Source of the DNA: Nostoc sp. CHAB 5844
GTDB lineage: Bacteria > Cyanobacteriota > Cyanobacteriia > Cyanobacteriales > Nostocaceae
Assembly (NCBI RefSeq): GCF_020829595.1
Contig: NZ_JAIVFW010000070.1
Span: 1 to 34,963 of the forward strand
Direction of reading: 5' to 3'
DNA length: 34,963 nucleotides
Shown piece by piece: positions 1-8,042 of this stretch. The position numbers and the translations under genes were made by a program. Positions within the stretch are counted from its first letter, which is position 1, and the number at the start of each line of letters is the position of its first letter. The notes beneath the pieces are model-generated. The model ran no database searches, was not told the DNA's origin, and saw only the letters and a list, made by a program, of their open reading frames with translations.

Positions 1-126
1 TTCCTGTGAGGCGCGTACTTCTGAATCGCTCAATCAAGCAATGGCTGAAGTTGTAAATTCTATTACCGAGGATGATACTTTCGGTTGGTTCAATCACTGT
101 GGTCTATTTACCTGAAAACTGCTGTA
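1..126 (+). mobile_element. Right end of an IS630-family insertion (truncated by window edge)
   Basis: The first 126 bases hold the transposase 3' end and a short non-coding end. A minus-strand gene that reads cleanly from its start at 211 loses family resemblance after the Asp-Phe-Leu codons at about 127, next to a TA dinucleotide at 125-126. IS630/Tc1/mariner elements insert at TA, so I place the element boundary there. The inverted repeat cannot be confirmed because the left end is outside the window. Confidence 0.5.
2..115 (+). CDS. IS630-family transposase, C-terminal 37 residues only
   Basis: An open frame enters from the left edge and stops at TGA 113-115. The tail contains the run ITEDDTFGWFNHCGLFT, which matches the usual C-terminus of IS630-type transposases in cyanobacteria (Trp-Phe-x-His-Cys-Gly-x-Phe). 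The catalytic DDE core lies outside the window, so activity cannot be judged. The call rests on recognising this short tail and on the interrupted gene next to it. Confidence 0.55.
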   Translation, partial: SCEARTSESLNQAMAEVVNSITEDDTFGWFNHCGLFT

Positions 127-211
127 AGAAGTCAGGATTTAAGATGGTGGGTTTATGATTTTTGACTGCAACAATAATCCCAAACTCTTGTACAGTTAAC
201 TTTTGGCTCAT
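127..211 (-). pseudogene. N-terminal fragment of a small cyanobacterial hypothetical gene, cut by the IS
   Basis: Reading leftwards from ATG at 211, preceded by an AGGGGA ribosome site, gives MSQKLTVQEFGIIVAVKNHK followed by PTILNPDFL. This resembles the start of a cyanobacterial family of unknown function that, from memory, continues KYSGIVPxDW after DFL. Here the frame runs instead into the insertion and stops at TAG 104-106. Only about 29 native residues remain, so it is presumably non-functional. The family match is remembered, not searched. Confidence 0.5.
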
Positions 212-883
212 GGAATTCCCCTGAAATTGTTTGTTTCTGGACTTTTTTTTAGGTACTAAGCAAATCGCACTACAATTCAGGCTACATATCTTTTAAATGA
301 CATTTAGCCTTGACTTAGTAACTTATGAAGTATGTACTTTAATGGAGCAGTTCGCTTAGTAACACTAGAATCTCTCTACCTTCTCTAGTTCTTCAGCCCT
401 TCTATATTTCTAAGCGGTTTGATAATTAAATAACTGGGAATTCTTACTGATTTTTCTCGGATTATCCCAGTTCAGTAGAATAGCTGATATAGTTTTTGGA
501 ATTATAAAGTTTTTTTACATGATGGCTTTGATTTTAAATTTTTTATAAAGTCGTTTCTTTTGATACGCAGAATAGATTTGTTGAAAGTCCTATTTTATCA
601 GAATAAATTTCAGGGGTCAGTCGCCAGAATTAACTATAAGTTCTGTGCGACACTTCGGCAGGCTCATACCAATTCACGAAAATCTGGATACAATTTAATG
701 GTTTTTAATTCTTTCCTTCTGCTCCCTGCCCCCTGCGACCTACTTGTATCAAACTTAAAGTGAAACGGTATCAGTGCATCACTGGCTGATGAATAAACGA
801 TGAAATCCTACACCAACTTTTCAAGTGAAGGCGGGTCTGAATTCCCTGGTAATTGATTCTGAATTCTAACTCATAAGTTCTAA
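212..883. other. Intergenic region, no convincing gene
   Basis: This AT-rich stretch of about 670 bases contains a 67-codon open frame at 560-763 with no ribosome site and no family resemblance. It also holds the short pyrimidine-rich run at about 717-736 (CTCCCTGCCCCCTGC), a common cyanobacterial intergenic repeat. I see no RNA gene. Promoter elements of the broken gene ending at 211 would lie around 230-300, but no clear -35/-10 pair stands out. Confidence 0.5.
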
Positions 884-2494
884 TCACCTAACATTCTTGA
901 GGCTATCTACAGAAGAACTAAACATATCAGTAAAAATGGATATTACCTTGCGTTCCCGAATCTTAATATTAGTACTCACACCCATACCTGACTGCAAAGT
1001 AATATTACGTCCTGAAACAGTTAACTGCTGACTATCAAGCTGCACCTTAGCCGGAAATCTATAGAATGGGTAGATTTGATCTGGTGGCAAAGCATCAGAA
1101 CCAATCCAAATCAATTTACCTTTAATATCGCCAAACTCACTAAAAGGGAATGAATCAATCCTGACATCTACTTTCATTCCCTGCTTGACAAATCCAATAT
1201 CTTTATTTGTGATATAAACCTTGGCGATACGTGCATTGTTCGGAACAACTTTGAGAATCGGTTCACTGGATGTTACCACAAAACCTGGAGTATGAGCCTT
1301 CAGTTCAAAAACTGTTCCATCAACAGGAGACACAATTTCCTGATACTTCAAATTCATTTGCGTTTGACTAATTTGTGAATCAATCTCCGCAATCCGCTTA
1401 TTATTTTCGACAATAGCTTTGGTTAATTGTGAATCAATCTCCGCAATCTTTTTGTTATTCTCGGCAATTTGATTGAGCCAATCTCTGCGAGAAAGAGCAA
1501 TAGTATTAATTAATTTAGCTCGTGCTTGAGCAATAGCTGATTGCAGACGTGCTTTTTCTTGCGTTAATTGGTCAATTTCGCTTTGAGTAGTACGAACGTC
1601 TTGTTGCTGTTTGAGATACTGAATTCTAGATATCGCACCATCTTTCATTAATGGAGTTACATCGTTCAGTATCCCCTGATTCATTTTCTGATTCTCTAAA
1701 TTACTAGCCAACTTAATCTCGGCTTGTTGTAGTTGGCGTTGAAATTGTTCAATTTCTGACTGTGCAGCAACCACACGCGCATTTAGTTCTGATACATTGG
1801 ATTGCAAACGTTCTTGCTGCTCTAATGTCAAAGAAATATTATTTTTTCTGCCATTCAATAGAGCGCGATATACCTGATTTTCTGCTATCAATGTGGCTCG
1901 ACTCTTGGTTAAATCTAACATTTGTTCTGGGAGTAAGGGAATGTGCAATTTCTTTTCATCTCTCCCTGCCTCACTCTCTCCCTCTCTCCCTCCTCTTATT
2001 TGAGATTTATAAAATTGATTTTCTTGAATTAAACTAGTACGAATTTGTAAGTATGAATCTAACTGTGCTTTAGCAGTTGTATTGTCAAGAGACACAAGTT
2101 GTTGCCCAGCTAGGACTACTTGGCCATCTTCAACAAATATTTCTTTAACTACACCACCTACAGGTGCTTGTACTTCTTTGGTTGCTCCCGATGCTTCTAA
2201 CTTTCCAGTAGCTGATACAGCTTCTTCAATTGTAGCAATATTTGCCCAAATAATTGTTCCTGCTGTAGAAACCATCAAACCCCACAAAATAGCTCTTGAC
2301 CATTTACGGGATTGTTTTAATATTACAGGCTGGTCAAATTTTGGTACGTAGCGCGGTGCATTTGAAGGAGGGAGAGAGTGAGGGAGTGAAGGAGTGAGGG
2401 ATTTAGCATCACTATAACTATTATTTAGATGTTTCCTATTGCCATTATTTTCATTTACATTCTGTCCAGGATTGTTGCTATTTTTTATATTCAT
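884..2494 (-). CDS. HlyD-family membrane fusion protein (periplasmic adaptor of an ABC exporter)
   Basis: The protein has 536 residues. A cytoplasmic N-terminus of about 65 residues precedes one membrane helix (about 66-85, WSRAILWGLMVSTAGTIIWA). A lipoyl-like half motif follows (APVGGVVKEIFVEDGQVVLA), then a long coiled-coil hairpin (about 175-375). The second lipoyl half is SPVDGTVFELKAHTPG, followed by the C-terminal beta-barrel. This is the standard type I secretion adaptor linking an inner-membrane ABC exporter to an outer-membrane channel. The matching ABC exporter lies upstream on the same strand, but an opposite-strand gene separates them, so co-transcription is uncertain. Two low-complexity runs sit in the coding sequence (2364-2402 and 1960-1997), and the coiled coil carries an 18-residue tandem duplication. 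No TolC-like partner is present here. Confidence 0.93.
   Translation of the reverse strand: MNIKNSNNPGQNVNENNGNRKHLNNSYSDAKSLTPSLPHSLPPSNAPRYVPKFDQPVILKQSRKWSRAILWGLMVSTAGTIIWANIATIEEAVSATGKLEASGATKEVQAPVGGVVKEIFVEDGQVVLAGQQLVSLDNTTAKAQLDSYLQIRTSLIQENQFYKSQIRGGREGESEAGRDEKKLHIPLLPEQMLDLTKSRATLIAENQVYRALLNGRKNNISLTLEQQERLQSNVSELNARVVAAQSEIEQFQRQLQQAEIKLASNLENQKMNQGILNDVTPLMKDGAISRIQYLKQQQDVRTTQSEIDQLTQEKARLQSAIAQARAKLINTIALSRRDWLNQIAENNKKIAEIDSQLTKAIVENNKRIAEIDSQISQTQMNLKYQEIVSPVDGTVFELKAHTPGFVVTSSEPILKVVPNNARIAKVYITNKDIGFVKQGMKVDVRIDSFPFSEFGDIKGKLIWIGSDALPPDQIYPFYRFPAKVQLDSQQLTVSGRNITLQSGMGVSTNIKIRERKVISIFTDMFSSSVDSLKNVR
1375..1482 (-). repeat. 54-bp tandem duplication in the HlyD coiled coil
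   Basis: The block beginning GTGAATCAATCTCCGCAATC occurs at 1375 and again at 1429, a period of 54 bases. In protein it gives two consecutive 18-residue units of the form ENNK(K/R)IAEIDSQ, extending the helical hairpin by a unit that keeps coiled-coil phase. Confidence 0.8.
1960..1997. repeat. Low-complexity TCCCTC/TCACTC repeat inside hlyD
   Basis: Pyrimidine-rich run on the plus strand made of CTCCCT and TCACTCTC units. It is read on the minus strand in frame as a Gly/Arg/Glu-rich insert (RGGREGESEAGRDE) in the loop before the coiled coil. Confidence 0.75.
2364..2402. repeat. Low-complexity GGGAGTGA repeat inside hlyD, 5' part
   Basis: Purine-rich run (GGAGGGAGAGAGTGAGGGAG and similar) in the opposite orientation to the run at 1960. 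It is read in frame on the minus strand as a Ser/Leu/Pro-rich stretch (SLTPSLPHSLPPS) in the cytoplasmic N-terminal tail. Confidence 0.75.
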
Positions 2495-2583
2495 ATGATT
2501 TGAGTAATTCTTATAATAGATTGGTGAATTTTTGGAATCTTTAGAGTTGTTATACTAGGAATTAATTGCTTTTAAAGATTAAC

Positions 2584-2976
2584 ATGACTAGAGAAGTTAT
2601 CAAAACACATAAAGAATTAGAAGTTTATAAAATGGCATTTGACGCTGCTATGAAAATTTTTGAAGTATCAAAGAAGTTTCCTGTAGAAGAAAGGTATTCT
2701 TTAACCGATCAAGTTCGTCGTTCTTCTCGTTCTGTATGCGCTAATCTAGCAGAGGCTTGGCGTAAACGTATGTATGAAGCAGCATTTGTAGCTAAGTTAA
2801 GTGATTGTTCGGCAGAAGCCGCAGAAACTCAGACATGGATAGAATTTGCCGTTAAATGCAATTATTTGGATGCTGAGGTTGGACGAGAAATCTATAAAAC
2901 TTATAATTCTATTTTGGCAATGTTAGTTTCCATGATTTATAACTCTGATAAATGGTTAATTACCAACAACAAATAG
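2584..2976 (+). CDS. Four-helix-bundle protein (23S rRNA intervening-sequence protein family)
   Basis: The product has 130 residues and starts at ATG 2584; an in-frame TTG at 2566 is less likely. Family hallmarks are an early Lys-Glu-Leu-x-Val-Tyr segment (KELEVYKMAFDAAMKIFEVS), then FPVEERYSLTDQVRRSSRSV, CANLAEAW, and a late helix with AEAAETQTWIEFAVKC. The family forms a small helical bundle; members occur in 23S rRNA insertions and as stand-alone genes. It also includes the Avd accessory of diversity-generating retroelements, but no reverse transcriptase is present here. The gene lies alone between two minus-strand secretion genes that normally adjoin, and its 3' side abuts the repeat at 2988-3023. 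This suggests insertion as a cassette. Its molecular function is unknown. Confidence 0.85.
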   Translation: MTREVIKTHKELEVYKMAFDAAMKIFEVSKKFPVEERYSLTDQVRRSSRSVCANLAEAWRKRMYEAAFVAKLSDCSAEAAETQTWIEFAVKCNYLDAEVGREIYKTYNSILAMLVSMIYNSDKWLITNNK

Positions 2977-2987
2977 CCTCTTGTTTT

Positions 2988-3023
2988 CTCACTCCCTCAC
3001 TCCCTCACTCTCTCCCTCCTCCT
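2988..3023. repeat. Low-complexity CTCCCTCA repeat at the 3' end of the ABC gene
   Basis: Tandem CACTCCCT units (period about 8) extend from the end of the four-helix-bundle gene into the last codons of the minus-strand ABC gene. They give that protein its Gly-Gly-Gly-Arg-Glu end. Confidence 0.75.
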
Positions 3024-6000
3024 ATCGCTTCTTGTTGTTGGTAAAGACAGTAATATAGTCCTTTCATATCAATTAATTCATCATGCGTTCCTTGTTCTGC
3101 CACTTTCCCTTGACTCATCATCAAGATAATATCGGCATTACGAATAGTTGCTAATCTGTGTGTAATAAATAACACTGTCCTATTTTTAAAAGCAGCTTGC
3201 AGATTTGAACATACCTGACGTTCAGTGGCATAATCTAAAGCACTGGTGGCTTCATCCATGATCAACAACGGTGGATTTTGCAGTACCGTTCTGGCGATCG
3301 CCATTCTTTGCCTTTGTCCACCAGATAAAGCTGAACCCCTTTCCCCAACACGAGTCTCGTAACCGTTGGGTAAATTCATAATAAAATCATGAGCGCCAGC
3401 AATCTTGGCAGCTTCCACAATTTCTTCTGGAGTCGCATCTGGTATAGTCAAAGCAATATTCTCTTGCACTGTAGTATCAAACAGTAAAGTATCTTGCAGT
3501 ACCATGCCAATTTGACGACGTAGAGAGTAAAGCTCTACTTTGTTAATATCGTAGCCATCAATTAAGATGCGCCCAGCATCAAGCTCATACAGTTTAGGTA
3601 TCAATTTAGTCAGCGTACTTTTCCCAGCACCACTTTGTCCGACTACCCCGACAAACGAACCAGCCGGAATTTCTAAACAAACATGATTCAGTTGTGGATT
3701 GGGACTTTTTGCAAAACTGAAAGTCACGCTTTCATACTTAATATTGCCCACAATTGCTGGCATTGGTATTTGGGAGCGCGAGTGTGAGGAAAAGTTCTCT
3801 CTCCCTCCCTTACTCACTCCCTCCCTCACTCCTAATTCAGCCTCCTGGGGAGTATCGAGAATATCAGCCAGTCGTTCTAAAGATAATGCTGTCTCTTGAA
3901 AGTTCTGCCACAGTTGAATTAACCTTAACAAGGGGCTAGTAACATAACCTGCAATAATCCGAAATGCAATCAATTCTCCTAAAGTTAATTGTCGTTGCAA
4001 TACTAAATATGCACCTACCCACAGTAAGAGCAAGCTAGAAAGTTTATTAAGAAAATTGCTTAGAGAACCAGCAGTGTTAGAAGTCAGAACATTTTCAAAA
4101 CTGGCACTGATATAACGTGCATAACGTGTTTGCCATTGCCATCTAGAGTTAAGTTCAATGTTTTGGGCTTTGACAGTTTGAATCCCAGACACTACTTCTA
4201 CCAAATACGACTGAGTTTCGGCATTTTTTTCGGCTTTGGTTCGAGTTTGTTGACGAATAATTGGTGCAAAAATAAAAGTCAGGAGTGCAAATAAAGGTAC
4301 AGTTGCCAATGCCACGATAGTTAATAGCCAACTGTACCAAACCATCACTCCTATGTAGACAACAGAGGAAATGGCATCCAAAACAACTGTTAAGGCTGTT
4401 CCCGTCAAAAAAGAACGAATATTTTCTAGTTCATTGATGCGACTGGCTATTTCCCCAACTGGTCGTTTTTCAAAATATCGCAATGGTAATCTTAATAGGT
4501 GGTCGATTACTTCTGCACCCAAAGATAAATCTATGCGATTAGTGGTATCAACAAAAAGATTGGTACGCAACCATGTCATTATCCCTTCCATCACAGCCAT
4601 TGCAATTAACAAAAAGCCTAAGATATGAAGAGTATTAATCCCATTCTGTACAATAACTTTGTCGATAATGACCTGAGTGATTAAGGGATTTGCTAATCCT
4701 AATAGTTGTACAAATAATGAAGCGATAAATACTTCGATTAATACTGTCTTGTGTTTTTTAATAGCTGGCAAAAACCAAGATAAGCCAAATCGCTTTTTCG
4801 GTGTTTCTGATGTGGCTTGCAATAATAAAACTTGTCCCTCTTCACCCCAAGTTTCAATAAAATCTACTGGCTTTTTGCGAGTTATTCCTTGTTCGGGAAT
4901 TGCCAGTATCAATTCTTTTTCTGACGCTTTATAAAGAATTGCAAAACTGTCTTGCCAAGGTAATAATACAGGCGTTGGCAGTTTAGAGATAGTTACAGCA
5001 GGAATATTAACGAGTTGTGATTTCAGTCCCAACAATTCTGCTACTCCTCCACACAGTTCAATGGAGATTTTGCCTGTTCGTTGGTGGTTGTTCACTAAAG
5101 CACGACGCAATACATCCCGTTTCCACGGCATTCTGTAGTGTTGAGATAGCATTTGAAAGCAAGCCAACGTACTATCTACTGGCCCTCTACCTTGAACGTA
5201 AGGATATTTCGTTTTTTGGGGTAACTCTAAATCCTCCGGTTCTTCTGGGTTTAGGGGAGCGTAGGCTGCTTTGTCCCAAATGGAGGAGTGCGGGAGTGCG
5301 GGAGTGCGGGTGGGAGGGAGTGTGAAACTGGGGTCGGTAAAACCGACTAGGCGCAGTCCTTTGAGATTTTCTACGTCAATGTAATTTTGTGGTTTTTGTT
5401 GAGCAGTTGTAAATGTGCTTATGGTTTGTGAACCAGAACAATTCCCTCCCTCTCTCACTCCCTCCTTCCCTCCCTCCAAACAAAGGCGCTCTCCTACAGC
5501 ATAGTTAGAGCCTTTAGAACTGACTAACCATAATAAATTTGGGTCTAGTTTCTGAAGCGGTGTTTTGCCAGAAGGTAAATTTAGAATAGTTGCTTGGTGT
5601 TTTGCTGCTAAGGCAAGTTCTTTTAAATCTTCGGGAACTTTGCCCCGTCGTTCTAATTCAGCCCCTAACAAGTCGAAGATTTCAATTAGGCTGCAAGTGT
5701 TACGAAAGAAACTGGCTATTACTGGTGTTGAATCTAATAATGCTAAAAATTCTGATGCTTTAATTGTCAAACACAAAGTTTCACATGACGCGATCGCTGT
5801 TTCGCAAGCTATACCTCGCAGCAAACTTGTCCAGCCTAAGATTGACCCTGGTTTCAGTAATTCTAGGGTATCTGGTGCATTAACTCCAGGTGCATATCCT
5901 AATAAACGAGCTTGACCTTGATAGAGAATGGCTACTCTTGCTGGCAAGGTTTCTCGCACAATAATTGCTTGTCCCATCCTGTAGCGTAAGGGTTCTAACT

Positions 6001-6094
6001 TTGTGGCAATTTCCTCAATTGTAGTAATGTCCAGTTGGTCAAATGGGGGAACGCTAGTTAGGAACTCTTGAATTGTGGCTGTGCTGGATTTCAT
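3005..6094 (-). CDS. ABC exporter with cNMP-binding and degenerate C39 peptidase-like domains
   Basis: The product has 1029 residues. In order: a cyclic-nucleotide-binding-like fold (about 12-140), a linker, a C39 peptidase-like domain (about 295-425), six-helix ABC membrane domain (about 440-735), and ATPase (about 790-1020). The ATPase has Walker A GQSGAGKST, signature LSGGQ and Walker B LLIMDEATSALD. Where active C39 domains have the catalytic Cys (DCGAAC) this protein reads DSTLAC, with Ser at 308. The His and Asp positions also appear lost (SFAIL for HFVVL; AIP for DP). It should therefore bind substrate rather than cleave a leader, as in HlyB-type exporters. The order resembles HetC-like cyanobacterial exporters (recollection). 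Its start overlaps the stop of the prolyl isomerase by ATGA. Three low-complexity inserts lie at domain borders. Confidence 0.93.
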   Translation of the reverse strand: MKSSTATIQEFLTSVPPFDQLDITTIEEIATKLEPLRYRMGQAIIVRETLPARVAILYQGQARLLGYAPGVNAPDTLELLKPGSILGWTSLLRGIACETAIASCETLCLTIKASEFLALLDSTPVIASFFRNTCSLIEIFDLLGAELERRGKVPEDLKELALAAKHQATILNLPSGKTPLQKLDPNLLWLVSSKGSNYAVGERLCLEGGKEGVREGGNCSGSQTISTFTTAQQKPQNYIDVENLKGLRLVGFTDPSFTLPPTRTPALPHSSIWDKAAYAPLNPEEPEDLELPQKTKYPYVQGRGPVDSTLACFQMLSQHYRMPWKRDVLRRALVNNHQRTGKISIELCGGVAELLGLKSQLVNIPAVTISKLPTPVLLPWQDSFAILYKASEKELILAIPEQGITRKKPVDFIETWGEEGQVLLLQATSETPKKRFGLSWFLPAIKKHKTVLIEVFIASLFVQLLGLANPLITQVIIDKVIVQNGINTLHILGFLLIAMAVMEGIMTWLRTNLFVDTTNRIDLSLGAEVIDHLLRLPLRYFEKRPVGEIASRINELENIRSFLTGTALTVVLDAISSVVYIGVMVWYSWLLTIVALATVPLFALLTFIFAPIIRQQTRTKAEKNAETQSYLVEVVSGIQTVKAQNIELNSRWQWQTRYARYISASFENVLTSNTAGSLSNFLNKLSSLLLLWVGAYLVLQRQLTLGELIAFRIIAGYVTSPLLRLIQLWQNFQETALSLERLADILDTPQEAELGVREGVSKGGRENFSSHSRSQIPMPAIVGNIKYESVTFSFAKSPNPQLNHVCLEIPAGSFVGVVGQSGAGKSTLTKLIPKLYELDAGRILIDGYDINKVELYSLRRQIGMVLQDTLLFDTTVQENIALTIPDATPEEIVEAAKIAGAHDFIMNLPNGYETRVGERGSALSGGQRQRMAIARTVLQNPPLLIMDEATSALDYATERQVCSNLQAAFKNRTVLFITHRLATIRNADIILMMSQGKVAEQGTHDELIDMKGLYYCLYQQQEAIGGGRE
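3797..3833. repeat. Low-complexity repeat between membrane and ATPase domains of the ABC gene
   Basis: CTCCCT/CACTCCCTC units on the plus strand. They are read in frame on the minus strand as LGVREGVSKGGREN, exactly in the linker preceding the ATPase domain. Confidence 0.75.
5282..5324. repeat. Low-complexity GGAGTGCG repeat in the ABC gene
   Basis: Tandem GGGAGTGC units in purine orientation. They are read in frame as TLPPTRTPALPHSS in the linker before the C39-like domain. Confidence 0.75.
5442..5478. repeat. Low-complexity TCCCTCCC repeat in the ABC gene
   Basis: CTCCCTCTCTCACTCCCTCC-type units. They are read in frame as EGGKEGVREGGN in the linker downstream of the cyclic-nucleotide-binding-like domain. 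Confidence 0.75.
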
Positions 6095-6897
6095 TTTGTT
6101 ACTAACGTGGGGGTAGGTGCATCTTCATAAACTTTCAATGGAGTTTTTTCCATTTGTTCTTTTAGCCAAGTCTCAAAAAAGTGGTTGAGCAGGGCAGAGC
6201 GCATAGCATCATCTAGTTGTGCGTTGAGGAGTTTTTCTAATCTGACGATCACCACCCAGTTATCCAATCGCATTGGCGGCCACAACTGCCCTGGTTGAGA
6301 GAGTGCCAATTTTTGGGCGATTTCTGGGTGAGGTTGGCTGATTGGTACAGGGCCTAACAATCCTCCTGTTTGGGCTTCTTGTCCTTGTGAGTATCTGGAG
6401 GCACATTCTGCAAATGTTTGTTCTCCCGCTTTGATGCGAAAATACAGTTCTTGTGCCACTTCTGGGTCTGATACCCGAATTAAAGAATAGATAACCTGAT
6501 CTAGTTGAGACTTGTGCTGTAAAAAATATGACTCTAGTTTTGTTCCCCAAGTCGCTACTTTATATTTTTCTATTTTCACTTCTCTTGTAGCAAGGGCTTC
6601 TAGTTGTGCCTGGTTCATAGCGTAATGCTTGAGGGTTGACGCTATTGCATCTGGAGTTAACATTTGGTTTTTCTGATAAAACTGCTCTATGGCACAAGTT
6701 TTTTCTGCTTGAGTCAGATTTATCGATGCGATCTCCTTTTCCACAATCAACCAACGGCACAATTGCGGTAGCATTTGATAACTCGCCAGCAGTGTCAAAG
6801 CTTCTGCGGCACTAAGAAACTGGTTGCCAAGTTGAATATAACTCACGAAAAAACAAGCTCCATCGAGCCATTGTAGATTGCTTTGCACTGTTGGCAA
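6091..6897 (-). CDS. PpiC/parvulin-type peptidyl-prolyl isomerase
   Basis: The product has 268 residues. The N-terminal half is a helical chaperone-like region (LLASYQMLPQLCRWLIVEKE) of the SurA type. The C-terminal half is a rotamase domain with the family run FAECASRYSQGQEAQTGGLL followed by GPVPISQPHPEIAQKL. No signal peptide is evident, so it may act on the cytosolic face. It heads the exporter set, overlapping the ABC start by 4 bases, as in other cyanobacterial isomerase-ABC-HlyD clusters; a role in folding or presenting the exported substrate is inferred. The start is unusual: an in-frame stop lies just upstream at 6907-6909, leaving TTG 6897 or GTG 6888. I kept TTG. Confidence 0.85.
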   Translation of the reverse strand: MPTVQSNLQWLDGACFFVSYIQLGNQFLSAAEALTLLASYQMLPQLCRWLIVEKEIASINLTQAEKTCAIEQFYQKNQMLTPDAIASTLKHYAMNQAQLEALATREVKIEKYKVATWGTKLESYFLQHKSQLDQVIYSLIRVSDPEVAQELYFRIKAGEQTFAECASRYSQGQEAQTGGLLGPVPISQPHPEIAQKLALSQPGQLWPPMRLDNWVVIVRLEKLLNAQLDDAMRSALLNHFFETWLKEQMEKTPLKVYEDAPTPTLVTK

Positions 6898-7127
6898 TAT
6901 ATGTGGTTAATATCACCCTACTGCATCATCCTCGCTTAAATGCTTCTTTGACAACCTTATCTCTACCTAAGTTAGTGAAGAAGTTACTGTTGAATGTGGT
7001 ATTTACTGATAGTAGCAAAAGCCAACTAAGAAGCAGCGAGGCACACCTGAATTTTTCTTTCAAGCACCTTCTGAGATCCTATTGACAACTGCTTTACAAC
7101 CTTAACTTATGACCAATAATAAGAGCC

Positions 7128-8042
7128 TCATTTCTTCTGCTTCCTATCAAGCCCATACTCCCGTTCCACCACCCCCAACAACCTCGCCTGCAACGCTGAC
7201 AGATACGGTTTAGCCTGCTTCCCCAATCCCTGCAACAGCCAACCCACAGCCTTGTCGCGGTTGGCCACTGCATTCAACTGCCGCAATCGCAGACATAACT
7301 GTTGCATAAACTTGCAGTCGTTATCCAGTAATTCCAGCGATTTCAAATGTTCTATCTTTACGGTATAGTCACCGTCCCAAGTTTGGACTGTGCAACTGTA
7401 ATCACCAACGTGAGTGATGACACCCCAGCAACCACCTTTACCCCGCAAGTCGGGATTGTCTTTTGGGACAAGAATGCAGATTTCTCCCTCTCGAAAGGGA
7501 TTTGGTATTTTTGTGCGCTCTCGAATTTTGTCTACAACACTTTGGACTATGCGACCAGATGGGATTTTTCCACCAGCTTCTTGGACTGCTTGTTGCCAAA
7601 CCGTCGCTTGTTGGGCAGGTTCTAGCTCTGCTTTGGCAACGGAACGTAATTGACGCTCACTACTTGGTAGAGGAATTTGCCGACCAATGGTCGGCAAATA
7701 TTTCTGAATATTCTCATACACTGAAGTAGCTGACATCTTCAAGTAGACAGCATCACGACTGTAACCAAAGCGATCGCGGCAATACTCCTCAAATGTTTTG
7801 TGGGTTGAACGATAAAGTCGACGAACGCGCAATTCCATAAGCGCTTTCCCTGCCGCATAAAACGCTGTTTCTACTTTCTGCTCTAACAGCAGGCGATCGC
7901 GCTGCTCCTCTTGGGTTAGCTCTGACACTTCTACCGCCGCCACCTCAACAGTAACCACATCTGCTTGTTCCTGCTTAGGATGTTTTCTTGTTGGCTTTGG
8001 AGAAGCGGCGGCTGTCTTCTTGCGAGGAGGAGTAGGAGTCAT
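7128..8042 (-). CDS. Plasmid-type hypothetical protein, possible DNA-binding/partition or replication accessory
   Basis: The product has 304 residues and a good ribosome site (GGAGGTGGG just before ATG 8042). The N-terminus is a Lys/Pro/Thr-rich tail (about 1-28). A helical segment (about 45-165) with TFEEYCRDRFGYSRDAVYLK resembles the helix-turn-helix region of ParB/DUF3102-like proteins. A beta-rich, SH3-like part (about 185-240) contains GKGGCWGVITHVGDY, and the end is helical and basic. Proteins of this build recur on cyanobacterial plasmids, but I do not recognise a named family. No ParA is in the window, so a partition role is a guess. Confidence 0.7.
   Translation of the reverse strand: MTPTPPRKKTAAASPKPTRKHPKQEQADVVTVEVAAVEVSELTQEEQRDRLLLEQKVETAFYAAGKALMELRVRRLYRSTHKTFEEYCRDRFGYSRDAVYLKMSATSVYENIQKYLPTIGRQIPLPSSERQLRSVAKAELEPAQQATVWQQAVQEAGGKIPSGRIVQSVVDKIRERTKIPNPFREGEICILVPKDNPDLRGKGGCWGVITHVGDYSCTVQTWDGDYTVKIEHLKSLELLDNDCKFMQQLCLRLRQLNAVANRDKAVGWLLQGLGKQAKPYLSALQARLLGVVEREYGLDRKQKK

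Noticed and set aside
560-763. 67-codon plus-strand open frame
   Set aside because: It has no ribosome site, no recognisable pattern, and contains a common intergenic CTCCCTGCCCCCTGC repeat.
2584-2976. Diversity-generating retroelement (Avd-like four-helix bundle)
   Set aside because: No reverse transcriptase and no template/variable repeat pair were seen in the window.
6891-7085. 64-codon plus-strand frame diverging from the prolyl isomerase start
   Set aside because: It overlaps the isomerase start region, composition looks random, and there is no supporting ribosome site or family.
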